A DNA stretch of 64,000 nucleotides, from NCBI RefSeq assembly GCF_003268595.1, contig NZ_CP029797.1, positions 2,625,501 to 2,689,500 on the forward strand. Reading direction: 5' to 3'. Within the stretch, counting starts at the first letter, position 1. Every line of letters begins with the position of its first letter. The DNA comes from Paraliobacillus zengyii (lineage in GTDB: Bacteria; Bacillota; Bacilli; Bacillales; Amphibacillaceae). The notes under the pieces were generated by a model. The model worked only from the letters and a program-made list of their open reading frames with translations. It was not told where the DNA came from and did not search any database. Shown here in pieces: positions 56,156 through 64,000 of the stretch. The position numbers and the translations under genes were made by a program.

Positions 56156-56184
56156 CTTATTCACCTCAAGTTTTAATACTTATA

Positions 56185-56658
56185 AATGGTGCTTTAACTT
56201 CATTGGCAGATGACCCGAGGTTTTTATTAAGTTGTAACGTATTCACCGATGGGGAGGTAATTGCCATTAAGAAGGATCTACTTGAGAAAGAATTATTGTC
56301 TAATAGTATACTAACTCTTGAATTCATGCGTTGGGAAAATGCTCACATGCGGAAATTCCAATCTAAATTCCGGGATCTATTATTAAATGGGAAAAAGGGT
56401 GCGCTCTATTCTACACTAATTCGATTTTCTAATAGTTATGGGGTAGAAAAAAATAATGGAATTTTAATCAATATTGTTATAACAAACCAAGAGCTAGGAG
56501 ATTTTTGCGCCACAACTAAAGAAAGTGTTAATCGTATGTTAAGTGAGCTTAGTCAAAAAAACGTGCTCTCAATTGATGTTAATTCCAAAATTACCATACA
56601 CAATATTGCATTCCTACGAGAAACAATTGGTTGTGAATATTGTCCAATTGAAATTTGA
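56185..56658 (+). pseudogene. Truncated Crp/Fnr-family regulator (fnr-like remnant)
   Basis: The open part (TTG 56203 to TGA 56658, 151 codons) holds only the last strands of a cNMP-fold sensor (DDPRFLLSCNVFTDGEVIAI), the dimer helix and a complete winged HTH (TNQELGDFCATTKESVNRML). The normal N-terminal 80 or so residues are missing; in-frame sequence upstream soon meets mobA. The C-terminus is GCEYCPIEI-stop. Bacillus Fnr, as I recall, binds its 4Fe-4S cluster with three C-terminal Cys spaced C-x2-C-x4-C. Here the third Cys position is exactly the TGA, and three more codons follow before TAG. It may also be translated as a short DNA-binding protein. Confidence 0.7.
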
Positions 56659-56666
56659 AATATCGA

Positions 56667-57164
56667 CTAGCTGAACCATTCCTCATTTAACTTTCTGGCT
56701 AATAGTAACCAATCATCTGGATGATAAATTGGGAAGGGATATTTTTTTTCTTGTATTGGCAGTATGGTTATTACTGCCTTTATATGTGTTAGCTGGTCAA
56801 GTAAAGCAATCTCTTCCTTTTTAGAAATCATTACTATTTTATCTTTCTTCTCCTTTTTATAACCTTCAATAAGAACAATATCTATTGGAAGGGGTGCATA
56901 AAAGGTAAGCATTTTCTCTAAACTCCAAGCCTCATCACCTACAATTTGAAAGACATTCTCACCTTGGACACCAGAAAGCATTGCGCCAGCATGTTGTTGT
57001 CGAACGCTATCTGTCTTTTCCCATCCGACAGGCATGCCACCATGACCATGATGTTTTAAAGTAGCAACCTGTTTACCTTTTTCACAAAAGTAATCAATTA
57101 ACCGCAGCATCATCGTTGTTTTTCCACTATTTTTATAACCAACTACCTGTAAGTAAAACGGCAA
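56667..57164 (-). CDS. mobB: Molybdopterin-guanine dinucleotide biosynthesis adapter protein
   Basis: The 165-residue P-loop GTPase-like protein has VVGYKNSGKTTMM (Walker A) and ATLKHHGHGG; later come DIVLIEGYKKE and a pyrophosphate region. It assists MobA in MGD synthesis. The start is TTG 57164, after AGAAGGGGG, 20 bases beyond the moeA stop. An ATG at 57224 would overlap moeA by 41 bases and add a non-conserved leader. Confidence 0.85.
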   Translation of the reverse strand: MPFYLQVVGYKNSGKTTMMLRLIDYFCEKGKQVATLKHHGHGGMPVGWEKTDSVRQQHAGAMLSGVQGENVFQIVGDEAWSLEKMLTFYAPLPIDIVLIEGYKKEKKDKIVMISKKEEIALLDQLTHIKAVITILPIQEKKYPFPIYHPDDWLLLARKLNEEWFS

Positions 57165-57183
57165 TTTTACGCCCCCTTCTATA

Positions 57184-58452
57184 TTAACGTGGATTTTGAT
57201 AGGAAGTGTCTCCATCAGGATCATCTAATAATAATATCCAGACTTTTTCTCCTGCTTGATATCCCTTTGTTCCACCTGGAAGAACAATCAAAACAGTCGC
57301 ACTTCCAAGAGACGAAACAACATTAGATTTATCCAAACCGACTGGGGTAGCAACTAATTGTGTATCTTGATATGTTGTGCTAGCACGCACGTATCGATCA
57401 AATGGGTTTGGTTTTAAGAAATCTGCGCCTAGAACTGCTTTCACTGTCTTTGGAAATGGCTTTGGGTCTGATAAAAAAGTGCGGATAATTGGTCGAACAA
57501 ACAGTTCAAATCCAACAAAACATGCTGATGGGTTTCCAGATAAACCAAAAAGTAATTTCCCTTCTACTTCAGCCACTGTGGTAACACTTCCTGGCCGCAT
57601 TCCAACTTTGTTAAATAAAACAGTTGCTTCTAATTTACGATAAATAGCTGGTAAATAATCGTAATCTCCGACAGATACGCCACCCGTTGTAATCAAAAAG
57701 TCAAATTGGTTCAATGCCTCTTTCATCTGTTTAAAACATACTTCAATATCATCACTAAACTTTCCAAAATAAGCAGCCTTTGCTCCAACCCGCTTTAATT
57801 GTGCTTGAATCATATACGAATTACTATTACGTATTTTCCCAGGCACGAGCGGTTCATCAACTGTTAATAATTCACTACCTGTTGCAATAACACCAACTTT
57901 TGGTTGCACACTTACTGGAACATTCTTATAGCCAAATGTAGCTAATAAAGCAACCATACCAGGGTTTATTACTGTTCCTTTTTTTGCAATAACTGTCCCT
58001 TTTCCGGTATCTTCCGCTTGAAATGAAATGTTTTCATTTGGTTTTATCTTTCGTTTGATCCTAATTATAGCTTCCGTTCGTTGTTCCTTAACTAGTTCGA
58101 GCATAATCACAGCATCGCATCCAGTTGGAATCTGCGCACCTGTCATAATCCTTACCGCTTGATTATGTTGCACATGTTGCTTAAAAATACTGCCAGCACC
58201 AATTTCTCCAACAACAGATAATGTGACTGGATTATCTCTAGATGCTTCTTTCGTATCACAGGAGCGGATAGCAAAACCATCAAAAGGAGAACGATCAAAT
58301 CGTGGAACATCATGATCTGCAATTATATCTTCTGCTAAATAACGTCGGTAGCTATCTTCAATTGCGACATATTCCTTCTTACCATGATAGCTATATCCCA
58401 TCATTTTTTTAATTGCTTCTGATACTCGTATTAAGTCTCTTTTATTGACCAT
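57184..58452 (-). CDS. moeA: Molybdopterin molybdenumtransferase, first moeA paralogue
   Basis: The 422-residue protein has conserved HDVPRFDRSPFDGFAI, VRIMTGAQIPTGCDAV, FLITTGGVSVGDYDYLP and FGLSGNPSACFVGFELF. It inserts molybdate into adenylylated molybdopterin. It starts five bases after moaD and has a paralogue only 0.7 kb away in the same operon. The two differ throughout, so this is not a recent duplication. Confidence 0.93.
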   Translation of the reverse strand: MVNKRDLIRVSEAIKKMMGYSYHGKKEYVAIEDSYRRYLAEDIIADHDVPRFDRSPFDGFAIRSCDTKEASRDNPVTLSVVGEIGAGSIFKQHVQHNQAVRIMTGAQIPTGCDAVIMLELVKEQRTEAIIRIKRKIKPNENISFQAEDTGKGTVIAKKGTVINPGMVALLATFGYKNVPVSVQPKVGVIATGSELLTVDEPLVPGKIRNSNSYMIQAQLKRVGAKAAYFGKFSDDIEVCFKQMKEALNQFDFLITTGGVSVGDYDYLPAIYRKLEATVLFNKVGMRPGSVTTVAEVEGKLLFGLSGNPSACFVGFELFVRPIIRTFLSDPKPFPKTVKAVLGADFLKPNPFDRYVRASTTYQDTQLVATPVGLDKSNVVSSLGSATVLIVLPGGTKGYQAGEKVWILLLDDPDGDTSYQNPR

Positions 58453-58457
58453 ATAAA

Positions 58458-58688
58458 TTATCCACCACTTACTGGTGGGATTAACGCAACAACATCTCCT
58501 GGTTCAATAATATCTGTATCCATTGCATACGATTCATTTATTGCAATCATAACCTGATCTAACCCTGTTACATTATACACCTCTTTAAATTTAAGCTTGA
58601 ATGCCTCAACAGACTGGGGTTTCCAATCTAATTCTACTTCTGCTGTTCCTAATGACTCCTGTAAATGAGAAAACAACAAAACTTTCAT
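58458..58688 (-). CDS. moaD: Molybdopterin synthase small subunit (sulfur carrier)
   Basis: The 76-residue ubiquitin-like protein ends in PPVSGG; the terminal Gly-Gly is thiocarboxylated by MoeB and donates sulfur. It overlaps the moaE stop by four bases, so both subunits are made together. Confidence 0.95.
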   Translation of the reverse strand: MKVLLFSHLQESLGTAEVELDWKPQSVEAFKLKFKEVYNVTGLDQVMIAINESYAMDTDIIEPGDVVALIPPVSGG

Positions 58689-59161
58689 CCATTAAACACA
58701 TCCTTTTTAGTTGGAGCTCCTTCTGGATAGGAAACCTTACCTGATTGATCACCAATCCACGTTTCACCGTCTTCCCAGTGTTCTTTCTTCCAAATAGGTA
58801 CAACCTGCTTCATTCGCTCAATCACATATTGATTAGCCCTATAAGCCGCTTCACGATGGGGTGAAGATACAGCAATCACAATTGCAACGTCAGATATTTC
58901 TAATCTTCCAATTCGATGTGTTACAGCTATTTTACTGTCTGGCCACTTTTCTAATGCTTCGTTAGCGATTTCTTCCATCTTTTTAATAGCCATCGGTATA
59001 TATGCTTGATACTCAAGATAGAGTGTTTGTTTTCCTTTTGTCCACTCTCTTACCGTTCCAATAAATGTAGTAATTGCCCCAGCTTCTCTTCTTTCTACCT
59101 TATTAACAACGTCGTCTAATTGAATAGCCTGATCCGTTACCACGTACAATTCTGATGTCAT
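58685..59161 (-). CDS. moaE: Molybdopterin synthase large subunit
   Basis: The 158-residue catalytic subunit has GAITTFIGTVREWTKG, HRIGRLEISDVAIVIAVSSP, HREAAYRANQYVIERMKQ and the active-site Lys region VPIWKKEHWEDGETWIG. It converts precursor Z to molybdopterin with MoaD sulfur. It overlaps the upstream moeA paralogue by four bases. Confidence 0.95.
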   Translation of the reverse strand: MTSELYVVTDQAIQLDDVVNKVERREAGAITTFIGTVREWTKGKQTLYLEYQAYIPMAIKKMEEIANEALEKWPDSKIAVTHRIGRLEISDVAIVIAVSSPHREAAYRANQYVIERMKQVVPIWKKEHWEDGETWIGDQSGKVSYPEGAPTKKDVFNG

Positions 59162-60444
59162 TGGTAATCATCTCCTTCATCATCCTTTAAAAAGTCAACT
59201 GTACCTTCTTGATCATCTAATAGTAAGGCCTTAACTAGTTCACCTGCTTTATAGCCTACTTCATTACCAGGTAACACCGTAAGTGCGTCAGCCATTGCTA
59301 ATGACGTTACTGCATTTGATTTATCTAGACCTGAAGGAACCACAGAAATAGAACCTTTTTTATACATTAATTTACTACGAACAAATCGATCAAATTTATT
59401 TGGATTTGCAAAATCTATTCCTAAATGAACAGTAACAACCTTTGGATATACATTGTCAGCATGTAAAAAACGACGAATTACTGGTTTGGTAAAGACTTCA
59501 AATCCAACAAAACAAGAGGATGGATTACCCGAAAGGCCAAATAATAATTTGCCATCAACTGCAGCAACTGTTGTAACACTGCCAGGACGCATACTTACTT
59601 TATTAAATAATACTTCTGCTTCAAGCATCTGATATATTTCAGGTAGATAATCATAATCACCAACCGATACTCCACCAGTTGTGAGTAAGAAATCTACTTT
59701 TCCAAGCCCCTCTTTTACTTGTTTAAAACAAAGCGCTAAATCATCACTAAACTGTCCTAGATTGATTGGCTCGCCACCAGCTCTTTTTATTTGCGCTTCT
59801 AACATAGTAGTATTACTGTTACGAATCTTACCTGGCTCCATTTCCTGATCTATCTCTAGTAATTCACTGCCTGTTGCAATAATACCAACTTTGGGCTTGA
59901 TAATTACCGGGACAGTCTTATAACCAAAAGTAGCTAATAAGGCAACAACGCCCGGCGTAATATAGGTACCTTTTCTTACAAGTGTTTCTCCCTTTTTTGT
60001 ATCTTCTCCTTGAAAAGAGACGTTCTCATCTTTATTTACCTTTTGACTTATAATGACGCGATCTTTTGTTTGATTCGTTGTAACATGTTCTAACATAATT
60101 ATTGCATCACAGCCTATTGGAATGGCTGCACCCGTCATAATTCTAACTGCTTGCCCTGATTCAACTGATTGAGTAAAAACAGTACCAGCGCCTATTTCAC
60201 CAATGACTTTCATTTCAATAGAATTTCCTGTCGATGCATCTGCCGTATCTGAAGCATTGATAGCATAGCCATCATATGGGGAACGATTAAATGGTGGTAC
60301 ATCATGATCAGCTACAATATCTTCTGCTACAAAACGCTGATAACTTTGTTCAATTGGAACCTGTTTCATAATTCCTTGTTTTTTCATAAAAGACATAATT
60401 CGATTTAAAGCAATAGATACTTTTATCGGGTTTCTGCTTTCCAA
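59158..60444 (-). CDS. moeA: Molybdopterin molybdenumtransferase, second moeA paralogue
   Basis: The 428-residue MoeA has the same motif set as the first copy (HDVPPFNRSPYDGYAI, VRIMTGAAIPIGCDAI, LLTTGGVSVGDYDYLP, GLSGNPSSCFVGFE). The start is TTG 60444 after AAGGGGCG, giving LESRNPIKVSIALNRI, the usual MoeA beginning. ATG 60465 overlaps the moeB stop and would place the SD inside the gene. Two MoeA proteins in one operon suggest specialised roles or a heteromer (inference). Confidence 0.92.
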   Translation of the reverse strand: MESRNPIKVSIALNRIMSFMKKQGIMKQVPIEQSYQRFVAEDIVADHDVPPFNRSPYDGYAINASDTADASTGNSIEMKVIGEIGAGTVFTQSVESGQAVRIMTGAAIPIGCDAIIMLEHVTTNQTKDRVIISQKVNKDENVSFQGEDTKKGETLVRKGTYITPGVVALLATFGYKTVPVIIKPKVGIIATGSELLEIDQEMEPGKIRNSNTTMLEAQIKRAGGEPINLGQFSDDLALCFKQVKEGLGKVDFLLTTGGVSVGDYDYLPEIYQMLEAEVLFNKVSMRPGSVTTVAAVDGKLLFGLSGNPSSCFVGFEVFTKPVIRRFLHADNVYPKVVTVHLGIDFANPNKFDRFVRSKLMYKKGSISVVPSGLDKSNAVTSLAMADALTVLPGNEVGYKAGELVKALLLDDQEGTVDFLKDDEGDDYQ

Positions 60445-60457
60445 TTTAATCGCCCCT

Positions 60458-61480
60458 TTAACCAACTAACTGGTAATAAATCTTTTTTGCTAACTCAATT
60501 GAATTTGTACCATGAATAAATGTTCTACCATCTTTAAAGAAGACAAGACGATACGATTGATAGTGTAAAACCAATAGAAAACCATTTTGACTAACATCTC
60601 CAACCTTTTCTAGATGTTTCGCTAAATCTTCTAGTGATATTTCCCGATTGTTTCGAATTTGAACGGTGTCACGACCACATAATATTTCGGTTTTTGTTTG
60701 CTTGTCATATTGTAAATAGGGATAACTTGGATTACTCCCACAAGTAGGACAATCTGGATCTTTAGCTCGATCCATTTTAATTGTTTGGAATTGATTGTGC
60801 CATAAATCAAATGTAACCAAATTAGATCGAAGTGTTTCTCTATCCTCGACGAGTAATTTCAAGACTTCCGTTGTTTGATGTGCAACAACCATTTGAACAG
60901 TAGGACCAATTATGCCAACCGCATCACATGTCGCACCCACAAGTGGAATCGCAGGTAATAAACAGTTTAAACATGGTGTTTCTCCAGGAATAACAGTAAA
61001 GCTCATCCCCGTACTACCAACGCATGCTCCAAATATCCATGGTATTCGTAACTGCTGTAGTAAATCATTTAAGATAAATCGGGTATCGAAGTTATCTGTC
61101 GCATCAATAACAATATCAACATTATCCAATAAGGGGCGTAATGTATTGCTAGTCGCATCCATCACATGGCTGTCAATATGAACTGTTGAATTGATTTGCG
61201 TTAATTTATTTTTGGCAGCTATTACTTTTGGCAAGCTGGAGCGTGCATCTTCTTCTGTAAATAACTGTTGGCGCTGCAAATTACTAAATTCGACATAGTC
61301 ACGATCAATAATAGTTAAATGTCCTATTCCAGCACGTACTAAAGCTTCTGCATTTGCAGAACCTAGGGCACCACAACCAACTAATAAAATGTGTTTATTA
61401 TTTATTTTTTCTTGACCTTCCATACCAATAGGCCGAAATAGGACTTGCCTGGAGTATCTATCATCCACGTTATCAACCAC
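60458..61480 (-). CDS. moeB: Molybdopterin-synthase adenylyltransferase (MoeB/ThiF family)
   Basis: This 340-residue E1-like enzyme has the nucleotide motif [31 protein letters not shown] and two zinc CxxC pairs (CLNC, CPTC). It adenylylates the C-terminus of MoaD for sulfuration. A ThiF role is possible by sequence, but the operon with moaA/D/E favours MoeB. A C-terminal extension of about 80 residues resembles that of Bacillus homologues. It overlaps the moaA stop by eight bases. Confidence 0.9.
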   Translation of the reverse strand: MVDNVDDRYSRQVLFRPIGMEGQEKINNKHILLVGCGALGSANAEALVRAGIGHLTIIDRDYVEFSNLQRQQLFTEEDARSSLPKVIAAKNKLTQINSTVHIDSHVMDATSNTLRPLLDNVDIVIDATDNFDTRFILNDLLQQLRIPWIFGACVGSTGMSFTVIPGETPCLNCLLPAIPLVGATCDAVGIIGPTVQMVVAHQTTEVLKLLVEDRETLRSNLVTFDLWHNQFQTIKMDRAKDPDCPTCGSNPSYPYLQYDKQTKTEILCGRDTVQIRNNREISLEDLAKHLEKVGDVSQNGFLLVLHYQSYRLVFFKDGRTFIHGTNSIELAKKIYYQLVG

Positions 61481-62489
61481 CTATATAGGACATTTCAATT
61501 TTTTTGCGATTCTTAACTGTTTCTTCTGTTCGTTCATCTGAATAGCGATCTGTTCTTTTTTCCCATGTAGGAACAATCGCTTCTGTTAGATCTTGATCTG
61601 TTACATTAGAGCGAATAATCTCTTTTAAATCTAAACCTTCAACAGCAAATAAACAGGTGAAAAATTTTCCATCAGCAGAAAGTCGTGCCCTTGTACATGT
61701 GGAGCAGAAAGATTCTGAAACAGATGTAATGAATCCGACTTCACTGTCTGTACCAGCATATTTATAGCGTTTAGCCACCTCACCTAAATAGTCAGGATCA
61801 ACAGGTGTTAATTCGAAATATTTCGATAATTCATCATGTAATTCTTTCTTAGTAATTACTTGACTAAAATCCCAACCATTTGATTGACCTACATCCATAA
61901 ATTCAATATAGCGTAAAGTAATTCCCTTATCTTTAAAGTACTTTGCCATCGGTACAATTTCTTGGTCGTTCATTCCTTTTTTAACAACCATGTTCACTTT
62001 CACACCTAAACCAGCTTCCAGTGCCTTATCAATGCCTTTTAATACTACTTTAGTAGGGACAGCTGTATCATTAATAGAATGAAAAACCTCATCATTTAAA
62101 GCATCTAAACTAACATTTACACGTTTTAATCCTGCATCTTTTAGATCTTTTGCCATCTTCCCTAAAAGTACGGCGTTTGTAGTTAAACCAATATCATCTA
62201 ACCCATCAATAGCATTTAACTTTTTTATTAATTTCGGTAGATCACGTCTCAATAGAGGTTCTCCACCAGTTAATCGTATTTTTTTAACGCCTAATTGAAC
62301 AAAAACGCGTGCTAATCGTTCTATTTCTTCAAAATTTAAAAGTTGATCTTTTTGCATAAAGACATAATCTTTTCCAAATATTTCTCTTGGCATACAGTAG
62401 CTGCAACGAAAATTGCAACGATCTGTTACTGAAATCCTCAAATCTTGCAGAGGTCGTCCAAATTTATCTTCTAATTGCTTGATTTTCAT
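61473..62489 (-). CDS. moaA: GTP 3',8-cyclase, radical SAM
   Basis: The 338-residue enzyme starts molybdopterin synthesis from GTP. The radical-SAM cluster Cys are 25, 29 and 32 ([10 protein letters not shown]), the second cluster is in [18 protein letters not shown], and it ends with the conserved MSYIGG, a Gly-Gly tail. It is first in the operon, with AAGGAGTG upstream. Its partner moaC is not in this window. Confidence 0.96.
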   Translation of the reverse strand: MKIKQLEDKFGRPLQDLRISVTDRCNFRCSYCMPREIFGKDYVFMQKDQLLNFEEIERLARVFVQLGVKKIRLTGGEPLLRRDLPKLIKKLNAIDGLDDIGLTTNAVLLGKMAKDLKDAGLKRVNVSLDALNDEVFHSINDTAVPTKVVLKGIDKALEAGLGVKVNMVVKKGMNDQEIVPMAKYFKDKGITLRYIEFMDVGQSNGWDFSQVITKKELHDELSKYFELTPVDPDYLGEVAKRYKYAGTDSEVGFITSVSESFCSTCTRARLSADGKFFTCLFAVEGLDLKEIIRSNVTDQDLTEAIVPTWEKRTDRYSDERTEETVKNRKKIEMSYIGG

Positions 62490-62586
62490 TAAACAATCAC
62501 TCCTTAAGATTTTAAGTTATATTATACCAAGAAAACACCATTTATTAAAGTAACAAAATAATAATTTGGTTATATTTGTAAAATAA

Positions 62587-62627
62587 AAAACACATTATTC
62601 AGTTGGATTTACTGAACAATGCGTTTT
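62587..62627 (-). terminator. Terminator of yutD
   Basis: AAAACACATTATTCAGT pairs with ACTGAACAATGCGTTTT (two wobble or mismatched pairs). It overlaps the yutD stop and ends in a T-run on the minus strand. Confidence 0.75.
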
Positions 62628-62884
62628 GCAATAAAATAAGCACAACCAAAATTACAATATTCGTATAAGTAATCATCAATCGTACTTATTTTTGTATCAA
62701 AGGCAGCTTTTGGGTTTTGATCATCATAAAATCCTTTTAATCGAAGTTGTTCATAACCCCAATCACCAACTATAAAGTCGTATTTCGTTAGAATTTCACT
62801 GTAACGTTCTTCGAAAGCCTCTTGCTGAAAACCTTCTTTTACATCTTCTATAACTTCATATTGTTGTCCTGCTACTTCAATCAT
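62609..62884 (-). CDS. yutD: YutD-like protein (DUF1027)
   Basis: The 91-residue protein has the family segments YDFIVGDWGYEQLRLKGFY, DYLYEYCNFGCAYFIAKR. Function is unknown. B. subtilis yutD lies between yutE and yutC-lipA-yunA. Here yutC and lipA are missing and a yunA/lytH-type gene follows directly in the opposite direction. AGGGAGAA precedes the ATG. Confidence 0.88.
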   Translation of the reverse strand: MIEVAGQQYEVIEDVKEGFQQEAFEERYSEILTKYDFIVGDWGYEQLRLKGFYDDQNPKAAFDTKISTIDDYLYEYCNFGCAYFIAKRIVQ

Positions 62885-63112
62885 ATTTATTCATTCTCCC
62901 TTTGTCATCAATCCTCTAACAATATTCAGTAAACCTGTTAATAGCTTGTTTATAGTTTATCATATTCTTACTTCTAAACACTAGACGCTCCTCACTAAAA
63001 AACAAACTTTTACTAATAAATTGATAATTGGTTAGTTTTTCATCTCATCTTTTACAAAAGGTCGTACAAACTATAGTTACTTGTATCCATCTATTTACAG
63101 GAGTTGAATGAC

Positions 63113-64000
63113 ATGTTTAAACGCGTATTAGTTGCCACTTTTCTACTACTATCTTTTTCGATCCCGCATACATTGGCAACGGATGCAACTGATCAAGAAG
63201 AGGATAACGAAAAAATGGCATTATTTAAAAAGACTGAAGCACTTACTCAGATCCCTTGGTATTACCTTGCAGCAATCAATCAATATGAAAAAAATATTGA
63301 GAAAGAAACGGATCCGAAAAAGCGCATTAAAATCAAGTTTTCTGAAGAAAGCTGGTTTGGCATTGCAAATCCAAGCAAAGATACAAATCCTAGTCTAATT
63401 AATCTATTTGAGGGTATTGGTAAAGATGGAAATGGAGATAATCAAGCAGACCGATCAAATGACGAAGACGTAATTTATTCAATGGCAAGTATGCTCGCAA
63501 AAGAAGGAAATACAAAGCAAGATATTAAGATTGCATTATGGAATTATTATCAACGGGCATTAACTGTTCAATCCATTATGCAAATAGCTTCTGTTTATAA
63601 AACATTTGAAACGATTAGTCTCAATGACAGCGATTTTCCTATTCCACTTCAATACAATTACAGTTATCGGAATACATGGGGAGATGCACGTGGATTTGGT
63701 GGTAGACGCATACATGAAGGAACAGATATCTTTGCAAATTACGGAACACCAGTCAAAGCAACAAGGTACGGTGTTGTTGAAATAATGGGTTGGAATAAAT
63801 TCGGTGGATGGCGTGTAGGTATTCGTGACATTTATAATAACTACCATTACTATGCTCATTTAAATGGTTTTCAAGACGATTTAAAAGTTGGAGATGTAGT
63901 AAAACCAGGAGATGTGATTGCATCTGTTGGCGCAACAGGGTATGGTCCACCAGGAACATCTGGTAAGTTCCCCCCTCATCTTCATTATGGTATTTACAAA
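63113..64000 (+). CDS. lytH: M23-family secreted endopeptidase, LytH/YunA type, 3' end outside the window
   Basis: The frame is open from ATG 63113 (after AGGAGTTGA) to the window edge, 296 codons. A signal peptide (FKRVLVATFLLLSFSIPHTLA) is followed by an N-terminal LytH-type domain (about 25-170). A peptidase M23 domain follows with zinc ligands in RRIHEGTDIFA and PPHLHYGIY, plus HYYAHLNG. B. subtilis LytH, encoded at this place in the genome, trims spore-cortex peptides (L-Ala-D-Glu endopeptidase). Only the last residues are lost. Confidence 0.9.
   Translation, partial: MFKRVLVATFLLLSFSIPHTLATDATDQEEDNEKMALFKKTEALTQIPWYYLAAINQYEKNIEKETDPKKRIKIKFSEESWFGIANPSKDTNPSLINLFEGIGKDGNGDNQADRSNDEDVIYSMASMLAKEGNTKQDIKIALWNYYQRALTVQSIMQIASVYKTFETISLNDSDFPIPLQYNYSYRNTWGDARGFGGRRIHEGTDIFANYGTPVKATRYGVVEIMGWNKFGGWRVGIRDIYNNYHYYAHLNGFQDDLKVGDVVKPGDVIASVGATGYGPPGTSGKFPPHLHYGIYK

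Noticed and set aside
56656..56658. Selenocysteine at the TGA of the fnr-like gene
   Set aside because: The gene is N-terminally truncated and no SECIS-like hairpin directly after the TGA is evident; a nonsense change is simpler.
1..64000. CRISPR arrays, tRNA or rRNA genes, phage modules
   Set aside because: No regularly spaced repeats, cloverleaf-like CCA-ending sequences, rRNA segments or phage structural genes were seen.

Overview
This is AT-rich chromosomal DNA of a Bacillaceae (low-GC Firmicute). Evidence: consistent AGGAGG-type ribosome sites with frequent TTG starts, a complete menaquinone locus, spore-related genes (yutH, yunA/lytH type), HPr with His15 and Ser46, and long stretches in Bacillus subtilis gene order (ytpB-asnB-metK-ytl-ytkD-men, then yug, yui, yum and yut genes). 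Dispersed intergenic palindromes and IS1182-family elements suggest an Oceanobacillus/Virgibacillus/Gracilibacillus-like genus. The species cannot be fixed from the sequence alone. I saw no rRNA, tRNA or CRISPR array.

Layout. 1-12.0 kb: 3' part of a terpene synthase gene (ytpB), a C39-like peptidase, asnB, IS copy 1, metK, a DCC thiol protein, an ABC importer (ytlA-ytlC-ytlD type), a Nudix hydrolase (ytkD) and an exported protein of unknown role. 12.2-17.3 kb: a 0.5-kb composite repeat, IS copy 2, an orphan siderophore-type ATPase behind a Fur box, and a YolD-UvrX pair behind a LexA palindrome. 17.4-25.5 kb: menE, menB, menH, menD and menF (minus strand), then menA and a menI-like thioesterase (plus strand); menC is missing from its usual place. 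25.6-37.6 kb: ribU with an FMN riboswitch, an M42 peptidase, a K+ channel, pgi, yugI, patB, sodC, khtTU, ptsH, deoD, bioY and yuiD. 37.8-44.4 kb: another repeat, a 3D-domain protein, yumB, yumC, Fe-S carriers and dapF. 44.4-49 kb: IS copy 3, a chemoreceptor and a second copy of the 0.5-kb repeat. 49.1-54.1 kb: the hom-thrC-thrB operon, yutH and yutG. 54.2-62.5 kb: an accessory block between yutG and yutD with a Fur-controlled methyltransferase, two pseudogenes (ilvB-like, fnr-like) and a molybdenum-cofactor operon with two moeA genes. The window ends with yutD and the 5' part of a lytH-type peptidase gene.

Most notable. (1) Three IS1182-family copies each sit exactly where a terminator hairpin would be, 2-20 bp after stop codons, with no target duplication and with A/T-rich flanks that read as terminator tails. 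This matches inverted-repeat-replacing insertion. (2) Their transposase frame has no stop codon inside the element and runs through the element's own terminator. (3) A 12-bp hairpin masks the transposase ribosome site. (4) A dispersed palindromic repeat family shows a compensatory C-G to T-A change between two copies and an invariant 11-nt loop on changing stems, which points to selection on folding. (5) Fur, LexA, BirA and FMN control sites can be read directly. (6) The fnr-like remnant ends in a TGA where the third Fe-S cysteine codon is expected.
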